Numbered from the stretch's first letter, positions 36,583 through 46,496 are shown. The stretch: 64,000 bases of DNA from Treponema parvum (GCF_017893945.1 NZ_CP054257.1:2108001-2172000), one strand, 5' to 3'. Program-made: numbers and translations. The notes: a model not told the origin generated them from the sequence alone.

Positions 36583-36667
36583 AAAAGCCGCCCCTGATTG
36601 CGGTTTGCCGAGCTTTTAGGGCAGACTCCGATAAGCGGAACGCTAAACACAAACGGTGCGCACAACA

Positions 36668-36696
36668 TTGTCAATCGGAGCCTTTTATGGTACATT
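36668..36696 (+). promoter_or_regulatory. Promoter abutting the GNAT gene start
   Basis: TTGTCA (36668-36673), a 17-bp spacer and TACATT (36691-36696). The ATG lies 5 nt later, so the mRNA is probably leaderless. Confidence 0.55.
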
Positions 36697-36701
36697 GATT
36701 T

Positions 36702-37592
36702 ATGTATTTTGAACTTACTGAAAGCATAGCAAACTCTATTCTTGCTGCGATGGAAGATCAAAATTCTTTTTTCGTCTTAGACGCAGCAAACGGAATTTTA
36801 ATAGAAAAAGAACAAAATACAGTTGATAACGACAGATATTTTTTTTTACCGCAATGGACATCTGCCGACGGGTTTGCGCTTAGGGAACAATTCGTTTCCG
36901 GCTTGCACTCGCCGCTCATAAAAGACGAACTTCAGCAGATCCTTCATTCCGGGAGGGGGGTGTTCAAAAACTTTAAGACCTGCATAAGGCAGTACCCTGA
37001 AATCGAGAAAAAGTGGCATTTGTTCAAGCATTATAAAATGCGCTGCAGCCTTAACGAATGGTACAATTCATTGCGCGAAATTTGGGGGCTTGAAAAACTG
37101 GCTCAGGAAGCGGAGGACTTTGAAATCCCCGTTCAAAACGATTTTATATTTTGCGCATACGATTCGTCCAAGGACAAGAATTTGATACTGCACTACAGCC
37201 GGACAGCCGCAGGCAATACGGATGAAAACCTGCCGAAAGAACTCAGCACGGCGTTCGTATCTTTATGGAAGTATCAATTCAAATCGCATGATTCTGAAAT
37301 CGGCTTCATATGCAAAACCTTTTCCGACGAATTTGCAGGCTGCATAACGTTTTCACAATGTCCGTTTCCTCAGGGGAAGACGGCCGTACTTACGTCTTTT
37401 TTTGTTTTACAGAATTTCCGCGGACTCGGGATAGGTAAAGAACTTTTATCGCTGAGCCTTGAAGACTTACAAAAGCGGAATATTCAATGGGCGATCATCG
37501 CGAATGTAATAATTCCCGATATCATGATCCCCTTATTGCATCGGTTCGGTTTTGAAAAAATCGGTTCCGGATTCACTGCAAAACTATTTTAA
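36702..37592 (+). CDS. GNAT-family N-acetyltransferase
   Basis: The 296-residue protein has a C-terminal GNAT domain with the acetyl-CoA loop FRGLGIGKELL near residue 243 and a final strand region HRFGFEKIGSGF. The N-terminal half (about 150 residues) is a separate region with no recognised family, possibly a UPF0157-like or substrate domain. A G6 run at 36955-36960 within the gene could be a slippage site. There is no Shine-Dalgarno; the promoter reaches the start codon. Confidence 0.75.
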   Translation: MYFELTESIANSILAAMEDQNSFFVLDAANGILIEKEQNTVDNDRYFFLPQWTSADGFALREQFVSGLHSPLIKDELQQILHSGRGVFKNFKTCIRQYPEIEKKWHLFKHYKMRCSLNEWYNSLREIWGLEKLAQEAEDFEIPVQNDFIFCAYDSSKDKNLILHYSRTAAGNTDENLPKELSTAFVSLWKYQFKSHDSEIGFICKTFSDEFAGCITFSQCPFPQGKTAVLTSFFVLQNFRGLGIGKELLSLSLEDLQKRNIQWAIIANVIIPDIMIPLLHRFGFEKIGSGFTAKLF

Positions 37593-37615
37593 ATTATATT
37601 ATTTGGGAGTTTCCT

Positions 37616-38377
37616 ATGTCTTTTAAACATGCGGATGAGATAGATATTAACCTGTTTGTTTCTATTTTGAATGATGCCGTTTCCAAAGTTAAAACGGAAG
37701 AGGATCCTGAAGTTTTAACGGATCTGAAAAAAATATATAAAAAGAACGTTCCATTTTCGCTTAGAACATACGTTGCAGCTTACCTTGCAAAGCTGGCAAT
37801 GGGCTCTCGTTCTTCCTCTTACAAAAGCCGGCGCGACGGACATGAAGGCCGCGCATATTCCAGAGATTGGAAATCCCGCCCTGCGCGCGAAACTCGTAAT
37901 TTCCAGGCAAAGAATTCAAGCGTTGAAGAAAAAGAAAGCGAAGCCCGTACTCCGCGCGTACAAATCGACAGCGATCTTGCAACAACCATTTTTATCGGTA
38001 TAGGACGAAATCGCCGCGTTTATCCGCGCGACCTTGTAGGCCTTTTGATAAGCGCAGCTCACTTGGACCGCGACAGAATCGGCGATATCCGCGTATTGGC
38101 AAATTATTCTTTTATACAGCTTTTTAACGAAGATGCGGACAAAGTAATCGAAGCTCTTAACGGCTACGACTACCGCGGACGAAAACTTACGGTAAGCTAT
38201 TCCCACCAAAAAGACGTCAACGACGCCGTAAGACTTGCCGAATCGGAGCATCCCGAAAACTTTTCATCCGAAGTAAACGAAAACGACAAGTTTTCACAGG
38301 AAGATGCCGAAGCTTACGCAGCTGCTGAAAAAGCGGCGGCCGATAAAGAGCCGTTTACGACTTCTTCCGCACTTTAA
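37616..38377 (+). CDS. RNA-binding protein with a DbpA-type RNA recognition domain
   Basis: The 253-residue protein ends in a DbpA-like RNA-binding domain (about residues 118-203: TTIFIGIGRNRRVYPRDLVG, RIGDIRVLANYSFIQL, LNGYDYRGRKLTVSY). That domain is usually the C-terminal part of a DEAD-box helicase that recognises 23S rRNA hairpin 92, but no helicase core is present here. The N-terminal 70 residues are helical, followed by an Arg/Ser-rich linker. GGGAG precedes the ATG. It may be a stand-alone RNA chaperone (inference). Confidence 0.78.
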   Translation: MSFKHADEIDINLFVSILNDAVSKVKTEEDPEVLTDLKKIYKKNVPFSLRTYVAAYLAKLAMGSRSSSYKSRRDGHEGRAYSRDWKSRPARETRNFQAKNSSVEEKESEARTPRVQIDSDLATTIFIGIGRNRRVYPRDLVGLLISAAHLDRDRIGDIRVLANYSFIQLFNEDADKVIEALNGYDYRGRKLTVSYSHQKDVNDAVRLAESEHPENFSSEVNENDKFSQEDAEAYAAAEKAAADKEPFTTSSAL

Positions 38378-38383
38378 TAAAAG

Positions 38384-39100
38384 ATGAAAACAATACGGAC
38401 CGGGCCGATTCAAGTAAACACATACGTAGTTCCGCTTGCTGAAAATTTTGTCTTTATAGTGGATCCGGCAGGCTGCAAGGCCTCCGGAGACGCAGCGGCA
38501 ATAACGGATTATCTTGCAAAGAATTTTCTTGTACCCGTTGCGGTTGTGCTTACACACGGACATTTTGACCACGTAATCGGCCTTCCTGAAATAAAAGAAG
38601 CTTACCCCGGCATAAAGATCGCAATACATAAGGACGACGCTTTAAGCCTGGGACAAGGCGGAACTGAATTTCACAGGCTTTGTCTTGAGCCTATGGGAGG
38701 ACTTAGCCTTATACCTTTTCTTGCAAGCCTTCCCGAAGCGGATATTTTACTCAACGACGGCGACGATCTTGGAAAAGCCTTCGGTAAAGAGCATTGTCTT
38801 AATCTTTGTAAAGAAAACACGGAAAAGGCGGAAGAAAACTTTAAGCTTTTATCTCAATGGACTGTGATACACACTCCGGGACACACTAAGGGGTCTATTT
38901 GCCTGTACAACAAAACTCGTAAGGAGCTCATTTCAGGAGATACGCTTTTCTTTCAATCATGGGGAAGGACGGATCTATACGGCGGAAGCGAAAGCGCCAT
39001 ATTAAAAAGCTTGGAGCACTTAAAACAAACGCTTCCCGGCGACACCCTCGTATATCCCGGGCACGATTATTCGGGATTTCCTTTGTCACAGGGCATTTAA
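38384..39100 (+). CDS. MBL-fold hydrolase, glyoxalase-II-like
   Basis: The 238-residue protein has the zinc motif THGHFDH near residue 64, the His of TPGHTKGS near 165, SGDTLF near 185 and the final His in YPGHDYS. This is the YcbL/glyoxalase II-like layout for hydrolysis of thioesters or related substrates in the cytoplasm. It starts 6 nt after the RNA-binding protein stop, so the two are cotranscribed. Confidence 0.88.
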   Translation: MKTIRTGPIQVNTYVVPLAENFVFIVDPAGCKASGDAAAITDYLAKNFLVPVAVVLTHGHFDHVIGLPEIKEAYPGIKIAIHKDDALSLGQGGTEFHRLCLEPMGGLSLIPFLASLPEADILLNDGDDLGKAFGKEHCLNLCKENTEKAEENFKLLSQWTVIHTPGHTKGSICLYNKTRKELISGDTLFFQSWGRTDLYGGSESAILKSLEHLKQTLPGDTLVYPGHDYSGFPLSQGI

Positions 39101-39149
39101 AAATAAATACGGTTAAAAAGGTATCGTGCCCATTCGCGCACAAAAAGCG

Positions 39150-39851
39150 CTAGTAAAAATTGAACCCCGGCTCGAACGGAACATACCTTAATTTGCCGCC
39201 GTAAATTTCTATCTTATAAAAAACAACTTTAATGTCTTCCATGTTTTTTCGGACAAATATCCGGGCAAAAGACGGCGGCATTCCTCCGCGCGGAAAACTA
39301 CAGCTTCCGGGGTTTACCAAAACTGCGCCTTTCCTTTCAATTTTGCACGCAATGTGCGTGTGCCCATAAAGCGCCGCATACGCGCCCGCCTTTTTTGCGG
39401 CATAATACAGGTTTTCTGCGGAATAATACCTGTGCCCGTGCGTTATAAATATCTTGTGCAAACAAACCGGTAAAACAAGGCTGTCCGGTATAACGCTGCG
39501 CTCGTATCCGCTTTCCGCTTCGAAGCGTCCCGCGCCAGAGGCAAACTGCACGGAAAAACAACCGCCGTCGTTATTGCCGCGAACAACGGCGACTACGGGC
39601 GGAATATACTCCGAAAAAGCGATATCCATGCTTGCCCTATCGAGCATAAACGCCACATCTCCCGCCCCGTCGCCGCAAAAAACAAGAGCGTCGCTGCCTT
39701 TCCCGAAACTGCTTAATATTTCAAAAAGAATGTTTTTATTACCGTGAGAATCTGAAATTACCAGAATATCCGCGCTGTCCGCTTCGGAAAGTTTAAGCGC
39801 GTCTTCGTCTGAGCCTATCAGTTTTGATCGAAGTTGAACTAATTTATTCAT
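39150..39851 (-). CDS. YfcE/MJ0936-type metallophosphoesterase
   Basis: The 233-residue phosphodiesterase has the metal motifs ISDSHGN near residue 31, CGDGAGD near 60, VRGNNDG near 90, ITHGH near 135 and YGHTH near 160. The substrate is unknown; the family cleaves phosphodiesters with Mn or similar metals. The start overlaps the stop of the upstream lipoprotein gene by 8 nt (ATGAATAA), showing coupling. Confidence 0.87.
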   Translation of the reverse strand: MNKLVQLRSKLIGSDEDALKLSEADSADILVISDSHGNKNILFEILSSFGKGSDALVFCGDGAGDVAFMLDRASMDIAFSEYIPPVVAVVRGNNDGGCFSVQFASGAGRFEAESGYERSVIPDSLVLPVCLHKIFITHGHRYYSAENLYYAAKKAGAYAALYGHTHIACKIERKGAVLVNPGSCSFPRGGMPPSFARIFVRKNMEDIKVVFYKIEIYGGKLRYVPFEPGFNFY

Positions 39852-40617
39852 ACGCTTTTAAAACAAAATGATTTACGGAAAGAAGTCCAGTTTCGGGATC
39901 CACATACCTGCTTATTTTTCCGTATTTTCCGGCAATAGCTCTGACGTGGAGAATAAGATCGGAATCGGGCGGCAGCGGACCGTCAAGCAGCGTCATATAT
40001 CGCACGGAAGAATCAAGCAGCAAAGATACTTCGTCCGTAACTACCACCGATTCTTCCATGGCGGGAACGGCGTCCTGAGGCCTGGCCTCGTCAAGCACAA
40101 AGTCGGCCGTCCATTCCATTCCGAGAACATCGTCTTGAGGAAAAAATGAAAAAATCGGAAAAGGAATTTCTCCATCATATAGATTTTTAAAAACTGAGAC
40201 TGCGTTGTGCGTATTCTCAGGCGCGCCGAGAAATATTATTCCTTTAAGCCGGACATCGCGCAAGATTTCCGGCAGCATGGAAATTCTATCCCTGCCGGAC
40301 ACTTTAAAATCTCCGGGAAATAAAAGAGGAATTATAAGTCCGCCGTCTTCCGCAAGACCGTATTTTTCGGAAAGTTCGGCTTTTATTTTTGAAATAAATT
40401 CGTCGCCGTTGTAACCGTAGCCGAAGACTATGCATATTTTTTTTTCGGATTCGCTCCAAGCGCGGGAATTCGTCCATACGGAATGCGGCACGCTTTTAAT
40501 ATTCAGGCGCATAAGATCTGCGTAATCGTTATTTTTTTTTCTCTGCCCGCAGCTGCAAAAAATAAAGCATGCAAGGCAAATAACTGCAAATAGCACGGCA
40601 TTTTCGTATTTTTTCAT
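39844..40617 (-). CDS. DUF3798-like lipoprotein (periplasmic binding fold)
   Basis: The 257-residue protein has a lipoprotein signal (residues 5-20, box FCSC). The mature part begins with KICIVFGYGYNGDEF and contains LKGIIFLGAPENTHNA and FSFFPQDD, resembling the DUF3798 family, which is related to periplasmic binding proteins such as Med/BMP. The frame extends to 40830, but the ATG at 40617 starts the signal peptide. A TATTAT box lies 6 nt before it, with TTTTCA 17 bp further, so it is probably leaderless. Confidence 0.7.
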   Translation of the reverse strand: MKKYENAVLFAVICLACFIFCSCGQRKKNNDYADLMRLNIKSVPHSVWTNSRAWSESEKKICIVFGYGYNGDEFISKIKAELSEKYGLAEDGGLIIPLLFPGDFKVSGRDRISMLPEILRDVRLKGIIFLGAPENTHNAVSVFKNLYDGEIPFPIFSFFPQDDVLGMEWTADFVLDEARPQDAVPAMEESVVVTDEVSLLLDSSVRYMTLLDGPLPPDSDLILHVRAIAGKYGKISRYVDPETGLLSVNHFVLKAYE

Positions 40618-40800
40618 ATTATCATAATACCGAATTTTCAGCTTTTTGAAAATCGGACGCCGGTCGCCGTGATTTGCGCTTTTAAGTCTTAAGTCGTAAG
40701 GCGAAAAACGCTTGACGCGTTTTTCTTTTTTAGGACACGCTCGCAAATCCTCCTCCACTGCTCGGATTTGCTCGCTCTTATTGTAAATACTAGGATCTTT

Positions 40801-42471
40801 ATGTATTATTCGCGTGTGAACATCATACAAACGGTTTTACAGCTTGCGGGAAGCCTTGCTTTTTTGCTGTACGGAATGAAGATGATGAGCGATGGCGTTC
40901 AAAAAAGTGCGGGCGGCAGTCTTCAGCACATATTGGGCTTTATGACGGGAAATCGCCTGATGGCGGTAATAACCGGTATTCTTGTAACCATGATCATACA
41001 ATCTTCGGGCGCAACTACCGTCATGGTCGTTTCCTTTGTAAATTCCGGCCTTCTCACGCTTACACAGTCAATCGGGGTCATCTTCGGCGCCAATATAGGA
41101 ACTACCGTTACGGCGTGGATTGTCGCCCTATTCGGATTTAATTTTAAAATATCTTTATTTGCCGTTCCCGTTTTCGGGCTGGGCTATCTTTTTACCCTTT
41201 TAAAAAAATTGCACAAAGAAAGCATCGGCGAATTTTTGATGGGTTTCGGTATGCTGTTTTTGGGACTCGGCATGCTTTCATCCGTAGTATCCGTCGAACC
41301 TGAAAAAATTCTATTCCTTACGCAACTGCAGGGAATGGGCTTTGCGAGCACGATGATCGGAGTCTTTGCCGGATTTCTTTTGACCGTGCTGCTGCATTCG
41401 TCAAGCGCCTCTACTGCCATAATACTCACAATGGCCTACAACAGAATTCTTGAGTGGGAATTTTCCGCAGCTATGATTTTGGGGAGCAATATAGGATCCA
41501 CCGTGGATTCCGTGCTTGCGGCGGTAAACACAAAGGTAAACGCGCGAAGAGCGGCTTCGATACACGTGATGTTCAACGTAGTCGGAACCGTAATAGCCGT
41601 AATCATGTTAAAGCCGCTTTTGCAAATGGTAGACTTTCTTGTTCCCGGCGACGTATACTCAAGCATAACCTACCATATTGCGATGCTGCACACGATATTC
41701 AATTTGCTTGCCACCGTTATATTCCTGCCGTTTACAAAACAAATTGCGCATCTTACGGAACGGCTCATAAAACCGCGTGAAAACGAAAAACAAGCCGTTT
41801 ACAAGCTGGAATTCATAGACGCGATAGGAAGAAAAAACACACTTGCCCACATAGTCCGAGCGGAAAAAGCGATAGCCGACATGGCCGATCTTGTGATAGA
41901 GATGTTCGATCATCTTCAGCTGGGATTTTCAGACCGGTCGCAGAACTTTATAGACAAATACATGGAAAACCTTGTAAGGGACGAAGACTACGCCGATCAA
42001 ATGTCCGAACAGCTTACGCATTATCTTTTAAGATGCGGAAATTTGCCGGTAGGCCCGTCGCAGCAAAACAACATATCTCTTATGATGTCAATCGTCGACG
42101 AGCTTGAAAACATTACCGATGACTGCTATAACGTCGCATGCCTTTTAAAAAAGAGCATAGAAAAGAAAATGGTGTTTTTGCAGGAAGACATGGACAAGCT
42201 CATTCCCTACGTTGAACTTGTACGGCAGTTTATAACATTCATTCACATAAATATCAACAAGCGTTTAAGCGCGGAAAAGCTGGAATTTGCCAAAGAACTT
42301 GAAGAGCAGATCGACGCTACAAGAAAGAATCTGAAAAAAACCGCAAGAAAGCGGCTTGAAAGCGGCGCCGACGTAAAATCGGAACTTTTATATATCGACG
42401 TAGTCCGCCAGATAGAAAAGATAGGCGACTGCGCTTTCAATATAGCCGGCGCGCTTTCGGAAACACGCTAA
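40801..42471 (+). CDS. Na+/phosphate cotransporter family protein with PhoU-like C terminus
   Basis: The 556-residue protein has an N-terminal NptA/Na-Pi cotransporter region of about eight membrane segments containing two inverted repeats (QSSGATTVMV and HSSSASTAIILTMA, with GANIGTT and GSNIGST). A cytoplasmic PhoU-like helical domain follows (about residues 330-550). It takes up phosphate with sodium, or regulates phosphate flux. The frame is open to 40768; the ATG at 40801 has AGGA five bases before it. Confidence 0.88.
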   Translation: MYYSRVNIIQTVLQLAGSLAFLLYGMKMMSDGVQKSAGGSLQHILGFMTGNRLMAVITGILVTMIIQSSGATTVMVVSFVNSGLLTLTQSIGVIFGANIGTTVTAWIVALFGFNFKISLFAVPVFGLGYLFTLLKKLHKESIGEFLMGFGMLFLGLGMLSSVVSVEPEKILFLTQLQGMGFASTMIGVFAGFLLTVLLHSSSASTAIILTMAYNRILEWEFSAAMILGSNIGSTVDSVLAAVNTKVNARRAASIHVMFNVVGTVIAVIMLKPLLQMVDFLVPGDVYSSITYHIAMLHTIFNLLATVIFLPFTKQIAHLTERLIKPRENEKQAVYKLEFIDAIGRKNTLAHIVRAEKAIADMADLVIEMFDHLQLGFSDRSQNFIDKYMENLVRDEDYADQMSEQLTHYLLRCGNLPVGPSQQNNISLMMSIVDELENITDDCYNVACLLKKSIEKKMVFLQEDMDKLIPYVELVRQFITFIHININKRLSAEKLEFAKELEEQIDATRKNLKKTARKRLESGADVKSELLYIDVVRQIEKIGDCAFNIAGALSETR

Positions 42472-42573
42472 GACTAAGATCTTTCAATCCGCAACCTCTC
42501 CGCCGTATCGATATTCGAAGTGCCGCTTCAAGCGCGAAACATCGAGCGGCGGCGGTCATCAAAAGATTGAGCA

Positions 42574-44571
42574 CTAATAAAGATTAAAAGGAAATTTCAT
42601 CTCCTTGTCGGCAAAAGGCCCGGCAATGGGAGAAACTCCTCTTTTATTGTCAAAATAATCTTTATCGAAAATTATCTGTGTGCCGTCCGGATTTTCAAAT
42701 TTTTGCTCCGGCTCAAACGCCTTTCCGAGCGTTTCGGTACAAATAAGATCCGTTTCGAATTCGGGAAGATGCTTGAACAAGTCGGTTTCAAAATAATATT
42801 TGCTGTCTTTTTCAATTATCTTTGCATACACCTTGCAGCCGCTCACTTCCTTAAAATTCCTTTCTTTTTTACAGGGTTTTGCGCCGTTAAAGAATACGTT
42901 CCCTCCGGTATACACGGGAAGTTTCGTATAGTATTTGCCTCTGTCTTCCTTTGCGCCTGCGTCGCCTTCTTTGAAGAATAAAGCCAAATACTCTTCTTCA
43001 CAAGGATAATCGTCAAAGGGAACAGTCCCAGTTTCATTGTTCGTGGGCGTCTTATTTTGTTCCCAGTAAAGGTCATATTCCTTAGGCACTTCGTTTTTTA
43101 CAAAGATGTTATTGTAAAAACGATCGTCGCCGTGCATAAAGGTCATAAAACCTGCAACTTCCGTTCTATGCGGAAAGTGATAAGGCGTATATCGCGGGCC
43201 TCCGTTTTTGCCGTTATCCGTTCCGCCCCCGACGCTCGTAAAGGGCCCGCAGATAAGGTTATGAACGTAGGCGGTTCCCTGTGTGGCGATACGCCCCGCA
43301 TACACCGAAAGGAAGATATTGTTATCCACTAGGGTGGGGCCGTGGCTTACTTCAATAAACAAGTCTTCGCCTATAGCCAGAGCGGACATCACTTTCGTTC
43401 CTACGGGAATAGAATTGTCGTGGAATAAATTCTGCGTAACCCGCGTTCCCTGCGCTTGCCAGTCAAGCCACAAGCCCCTTGTGCAGTGATGGATGTGATT
43501 CCTCCTGATCTGCACGTCGATAGCCGCGTGCAGCTTTATTCCGCCTATCTCCGCGCCTGCAAGCTGCTGTTTATTGTTTATGTGGTGAATGTGATTGTCT
43601 TCGATTATCGAAAACACGCAGCCTAAATGCCCTACGATACCCGTCTGTTCGCAATGGTGTATGTCGCAGCGGCGCACTATATGAGAGCCTATGTTTTCTT
43701 TTGTCCAGCCTTCCACCTGCGCCTGGCATATAGAATCCCTTTCAGTCTGCGTTCCGTGCTTAAGCCTTTTAAAGGTCCATTTGTTTTCGTTTTCCGGCTG
43801 CAGGTACTTGCCTAAAGAAATTCCGCAGCACTTGGAATCGCTTATTTCACAGTCTTCGATAATCCAGCCCTTACTCCAATGGGGGCCTACCATTCCTTCC
43901 TGATAGGCCGTAGGCGGCGCCCAAGTAGTTGCGGCCTGCTTTACGGTAAAACCCGAAAAGGTTATATAGTCCACTCCCGTCTTACTGGGATAAAAACAAT
44001 TTCTGCGCACATTTATCTCTACGTTTTCTTTGTTGGGATCCGCTCCGTGAAAATTTGCATATATGTAAGTAGCGCCGTCCTTTTGCTCCGAAAACCACCT
44101 GTATACGGAAAATTCCTTATCCCATGCACCTTCATATTTATGAGGCGACAAAACATTTTCAATACTGTCCGTTTCGTACATGGAAGCGCCGTTTAAATAC
44201 ACTTCCCCGGTATGAAGCGGAATTTCACTGAAATACCAATCCCCGCATATTTTTTCCGTATAGGGATTGTAGTTGCCGAAAATTCCGTTGGATACGCGCG
44301 CGCTCCAAACATTGCCTTTAAATCTCACCCAATTTTTTACTTCTTCCGTGCCGGTAATCACGGCCTTTCCTTTTACTTCGGATCTGTAAACTATTCTGGC
44401 GTCATGGGTTCCCTTGTTTACAGGATCCACGTATTCTCTGTATACGCCCGGAGCGACGATAATTTCATCGCCCGCTACGGCGATCTTTGCCGCATCGTTT
44501 ATCCATTTGAACGGCCTTTCCCTTGTGCCGTCGCCGCCGTACAATGATTCTTTAGAAACATAATATTTCAT
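42574..44571 (-). CDS. Right-handed parallel beta-helix enzyme, likely a glycoside hydrolase or lyase
   Basis: The 665-residue protein opens with YYVSKESLYGGDGTRERPF and GDEIIVAPGVYREYV, the hallmark of pectate-lyase-like beta-helix enzymes. It has repeated turns such as WIIEDCEISDSKCCG, HIVRRCDIHHCEQTG, SIIEDNHIHHINN and VQIRRNHIHHCTRG. It resembles GH141-like and DUF1565 proteins; the substrate is not fixed. No signal peptide is present, so it should act in the cytoplasm on imported oligosaccharide. It is 4 nt downstream of the second sugar permease in the same operon. Confidence 0.8.
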   Translation of the reverse strand: MKYYVSKESLYGGDGTRERPFKWINDAAKIAVAGDEIIVAPGVYREYVDPVNKGTHDARIVYRSEVKGKAVITGTEEVKNWVRFKGNVWSARVSNGIFGNYNPYTEKICGDWYFSEIPLHTGEVYLNGASMYETDSIENVLSPHKYEGAWDKEFSVYRWFSEQKDGATYIYANFHGADPNKENVEINVRRNCFYPSKTGVDYITFSGFTVKQAATTWAPPTAYQEGMVGPHWSKGWIIEDCEISDSKCCGISLGKYLQPENENKWTFKRLKHGTQTERDSICQAQVEGWTKENIGSHIVRRCDIHHCEQTGIVGHLGCVFSIIEDNHIHHINNKQQLAGAEIGGIKLHAAIDVQIRRNHIHHCTRGLWLDWQAQGTRVTQNLFHDNSIPVGTKVMSALAIGEDLFIEVSHGPTLVDNNIFLSVYAGRIATQGTAYVHNLICGPFTSVGGGTDNGKNGGPRYTPYHFPHRTEVAGFMTFMHGDDRFYNNIFVKNEVPKEYDLYWEQNKTPTNNETGTVPFDDYPCEEEYLALFFKEGDAGAKEDRGKYYTKLPVYTGGNVFFNGAKPCKKERNFKEVSGCKVYAKIIEKDSKYYFETDLFKHLPEFETDLICTETLGKAFEPEQKFENPDGTQIIFDKDYFDNKRGVSPIAGPFADKEMKFPFNLY

Positions 44572-44574
44572 ATC

Positions 44575-45423
44575 TTACCCCTTTACCGCTCCCTGCGTCA
44601 GTCCGTTTATAACCTTATCCTGCGCTATAAAATAAAAGGTCAGCACAGGCAAAGATCCTACCAGTATGGCCGTAAGCACGGCCGGAATATTTATCGTCTG
44701 AAATCCGTAAAAATCGCGCACTCCGAGAGAAAGCGTTTTTCTTGCAGGCGTGTCTATCAAAACAAGCGCATAAATAAATTCATTCCACATGTTAAGAAAA
44801 GTATACACGCCTACGGTAGAAATTGCAGGAACAGAAAGCGGCATGATGATCTTTCTGTAAATAAGGAATTTACCGCCGCCGTCTATCGTTGCCGCTTCTT
44901 CAAGTTCTTTCGGGCATTCTTTAAAAAATTGCGTCATAATAAACACGGAAATCGGAATATTAAACGAAACATAAGGGCCTATAAGACCTATTAGATGATC
45001 GTAAAATCCGATCTGATGGCTCAATGTATAAACCGGAATAAGCGTCGTATGAATAGGGATCATCATTCCCGCAATGACAAGAAAATAAAGCGGTTTTGCG
45101 ATCTTTATTTCAAAACGTGCAAATATGTAAGACATGAGCGAGGCCACCGTGATCGTAAGCAAAACACCGCAAACGCTCACGATAAGACTGTTTATAAAAT
45201 ATCTTAAAAAGGCGGGAGCCAATACCAAGACGTAGTTTCCTAAATAAATTTTTTTAGGAATAAACCAAATATTCTGCATGTATTCCGGAAGGCTCTTAAA
45301 ACTGTTAAACAGAAGAAAAAGCAGAGGAAATCCTGTTATTATTGCGATTACGATACAGAACAGATAAATAAAACGTGAAAAAATAAAATCACCTAAAAAC
45401 CACTTTTCGCCGTTTTTACGCAT
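44575..45423 (-). CDS. Sugar ABC transporter permease (MalG-like)
   Basis: This 282-residue inner-membrane protein has six predicted helices. The EAA loop is ELEEAATIDGGGKFLIYRK near residue 185, where the ATPase docks. It pairs with the permease encoded upstream, overlapping it by 8 nt, with a GGAGAAGG site. No ATPase gene is in the operon, so a shared MsmK/UgpC-type ATPase from elsewhere is implied. Confidence 0.9.
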   Translation of the reverse strand: MRKNGEKWFLGDFIFSRFIYLFCIVIAIITGFPLLFLLFNSFKSLPEYMQNIWFIPKKIYLGNYVLVLAPAFLRYFINSLIVSVCGVLLTITVASLMSYIFARFEIKIAKPLYFLVIAGMMIPIHTTLIPVYTLSHQIGFYDHLIGLIGPYVSFNIPISVFIMTQFFKECPKELEEAATIDGGGKFLIYRKIIMPLSVPAISTVGVYTFLNMWNEFIYALVLIDTPARKTLSLGVRDFYGFQTINIPAVLTAILVGSLPVLTFYFIAQDKVINGLTQGAVKG

Positions 45424-46342
45424 GTGCCTTCTCCTTTTTTATTTTTTCCTTGTGTTCCTGAGTCAGATACAAAAAACAACAGGCAAAAATAAAACATACT
45501 ATAAACATTGTTCCGGCAATGGAAGATGCGTAGCCCATGCTGAATTCTACAAATCCTTTTTTGTACATGTAGGTAGCCATAAGTTCGCTTGCGCCGTTGG
45601 GGCCGCCGCCTGTCATAATGTAAATAAGGTCAAAGTATTTAAGCGAACCGACCATAGACATAACGGCCGACGTTCTCAACGTAGGAGAGATCATGGGCAA
45701 GGTTACGTGAACGAAGCACTGCCAGCGGCTAGCTCCGTCAATGCGTGCCGCTTCGTATAATTCTGTCGGAATATTGGCAAGTCCGGCCTTTAAGATGATC
45801 ATGTAAAAAGGAATAAACTGCCAGCATATTACGAACAACACGGCCGGCATCGCAGTGCGTGTATCGGCAAGGAAGCCTATGACTTTGGACCCCAGCCCTA
45901 AAAACTTCATCAGATAAGCTAAAATCCCGAACATAGGATCGTAAAACAGCTGCCACATGATACCCGTAGCGACGGTTGAAAAAAGCATGGGTAAAAAGAA
46001 TACCGTTCTAAAAAATTTTGTTCCTTTTATTTTTGAATTCAGCGCCATAGCGATAAGCAATGCGCAGGGAAGTTGAATGCAGATCGAAGTGACGACTAAA
46101 ATAAGATTGTTTCTTATGGCGACCATCATGCTGGGATCTTTTACAAGCTTAAAATAATTTTCCAAACCGATAAAAGGCCGGACGTCGCTTATTCCCGTCC
46201 ATGAAAGCAAACTGTAATGAAAAGTTTTAACTATTCCCAAAAGATTGTAAGTTCCGTAAATCAAAAAACCGGGAACAAGACATGCAATCACAAATAAAAT
46301 TTCTTTTGTGCGGTTAATTTTTGAATTATATACACCGGCCAA
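45416..46342 (-). CDS. Sugar ABC transporter permease (MalF-like)
   Basis: This 308-residue inner-membrane protein has about six helices and the EAA loop ELYEAARIDGASRWQCF near residue 205. The frame runs to 46447 without a good start there. I chose the TTG at 46342 because AAGGAAG (46347-46353) is ideally spaced and the protein then has a normal length. It forms the channel with the MalG-like protein and receives sugar from the binding protein encoded upstream. Confidence 0.87.
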   Translation of the reverse strand: MAGVYNSKINRTKEILFVIACLVPGFLIYGTYNLLGIVKTFHYSLLSWTGISDVRPFIGLENYFKLVKDPSMMVAIRNNLILVVTSICIQLPCALLIAMALNSKIKGTKFFRTVFFLPMLFSTVATGIMWQLFYDPMFGILAYLMKFLGLGSKVIGFLADTRTAMPAVLFVICWQFIPFYMIILKAGLANIPTELYEAARIDGASRWQCFVHVTLPMISPTLRTSAVMSMVGSLKYFDLIYIMTGGGPNGASELMATYMYKKGFVEFSMGYASSIAGTMFIVCFIFACCFLYLTQEHKEKIKKEKAHA

Positions 46343-46450
46343 GCTTTCTTCCTTGTGCGGCAAAATTCGCACGCATTTTATGCAAAATCTGCAGTATACA
46401 AACGCCGATAAAACCGGCTTTTTCAAAGCGGCGCATGCGGCCAACACGCC

Positions 46451-46475
46451 CTGCCGCGCGTTTTTTGCGCGGCAG
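46451..46475 (-). repeat. Strong intercistronic hairpin between binding protein and permease genes
   Basis: CTGCCGCGC (46451-46459) pairs perfectly with 46467-46475 across a 7-nt loop. No T run follows on the transcript, so it likely stabilises the binding-protein mRNA and lowers permease expression, as in other sugar ABC operons. Confidence 0.6.
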
Positions 46476-46496
46476 CATCCGGTATTTTTCGGATTT

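Noticed and set aside
36443..36652. Minus-strand ORF with CRTRTCDLHNP
   Set aside because: It overlaps the clpP end and a hairpin repeat; similar peptides arise from intergenic repeats, and there is no ribosome site.
36955..36960. Phase-variable G tract in the GNAT gene
   Set aside because: Only six G residues, too short for confident slippage; noted only as a feature of the gene.
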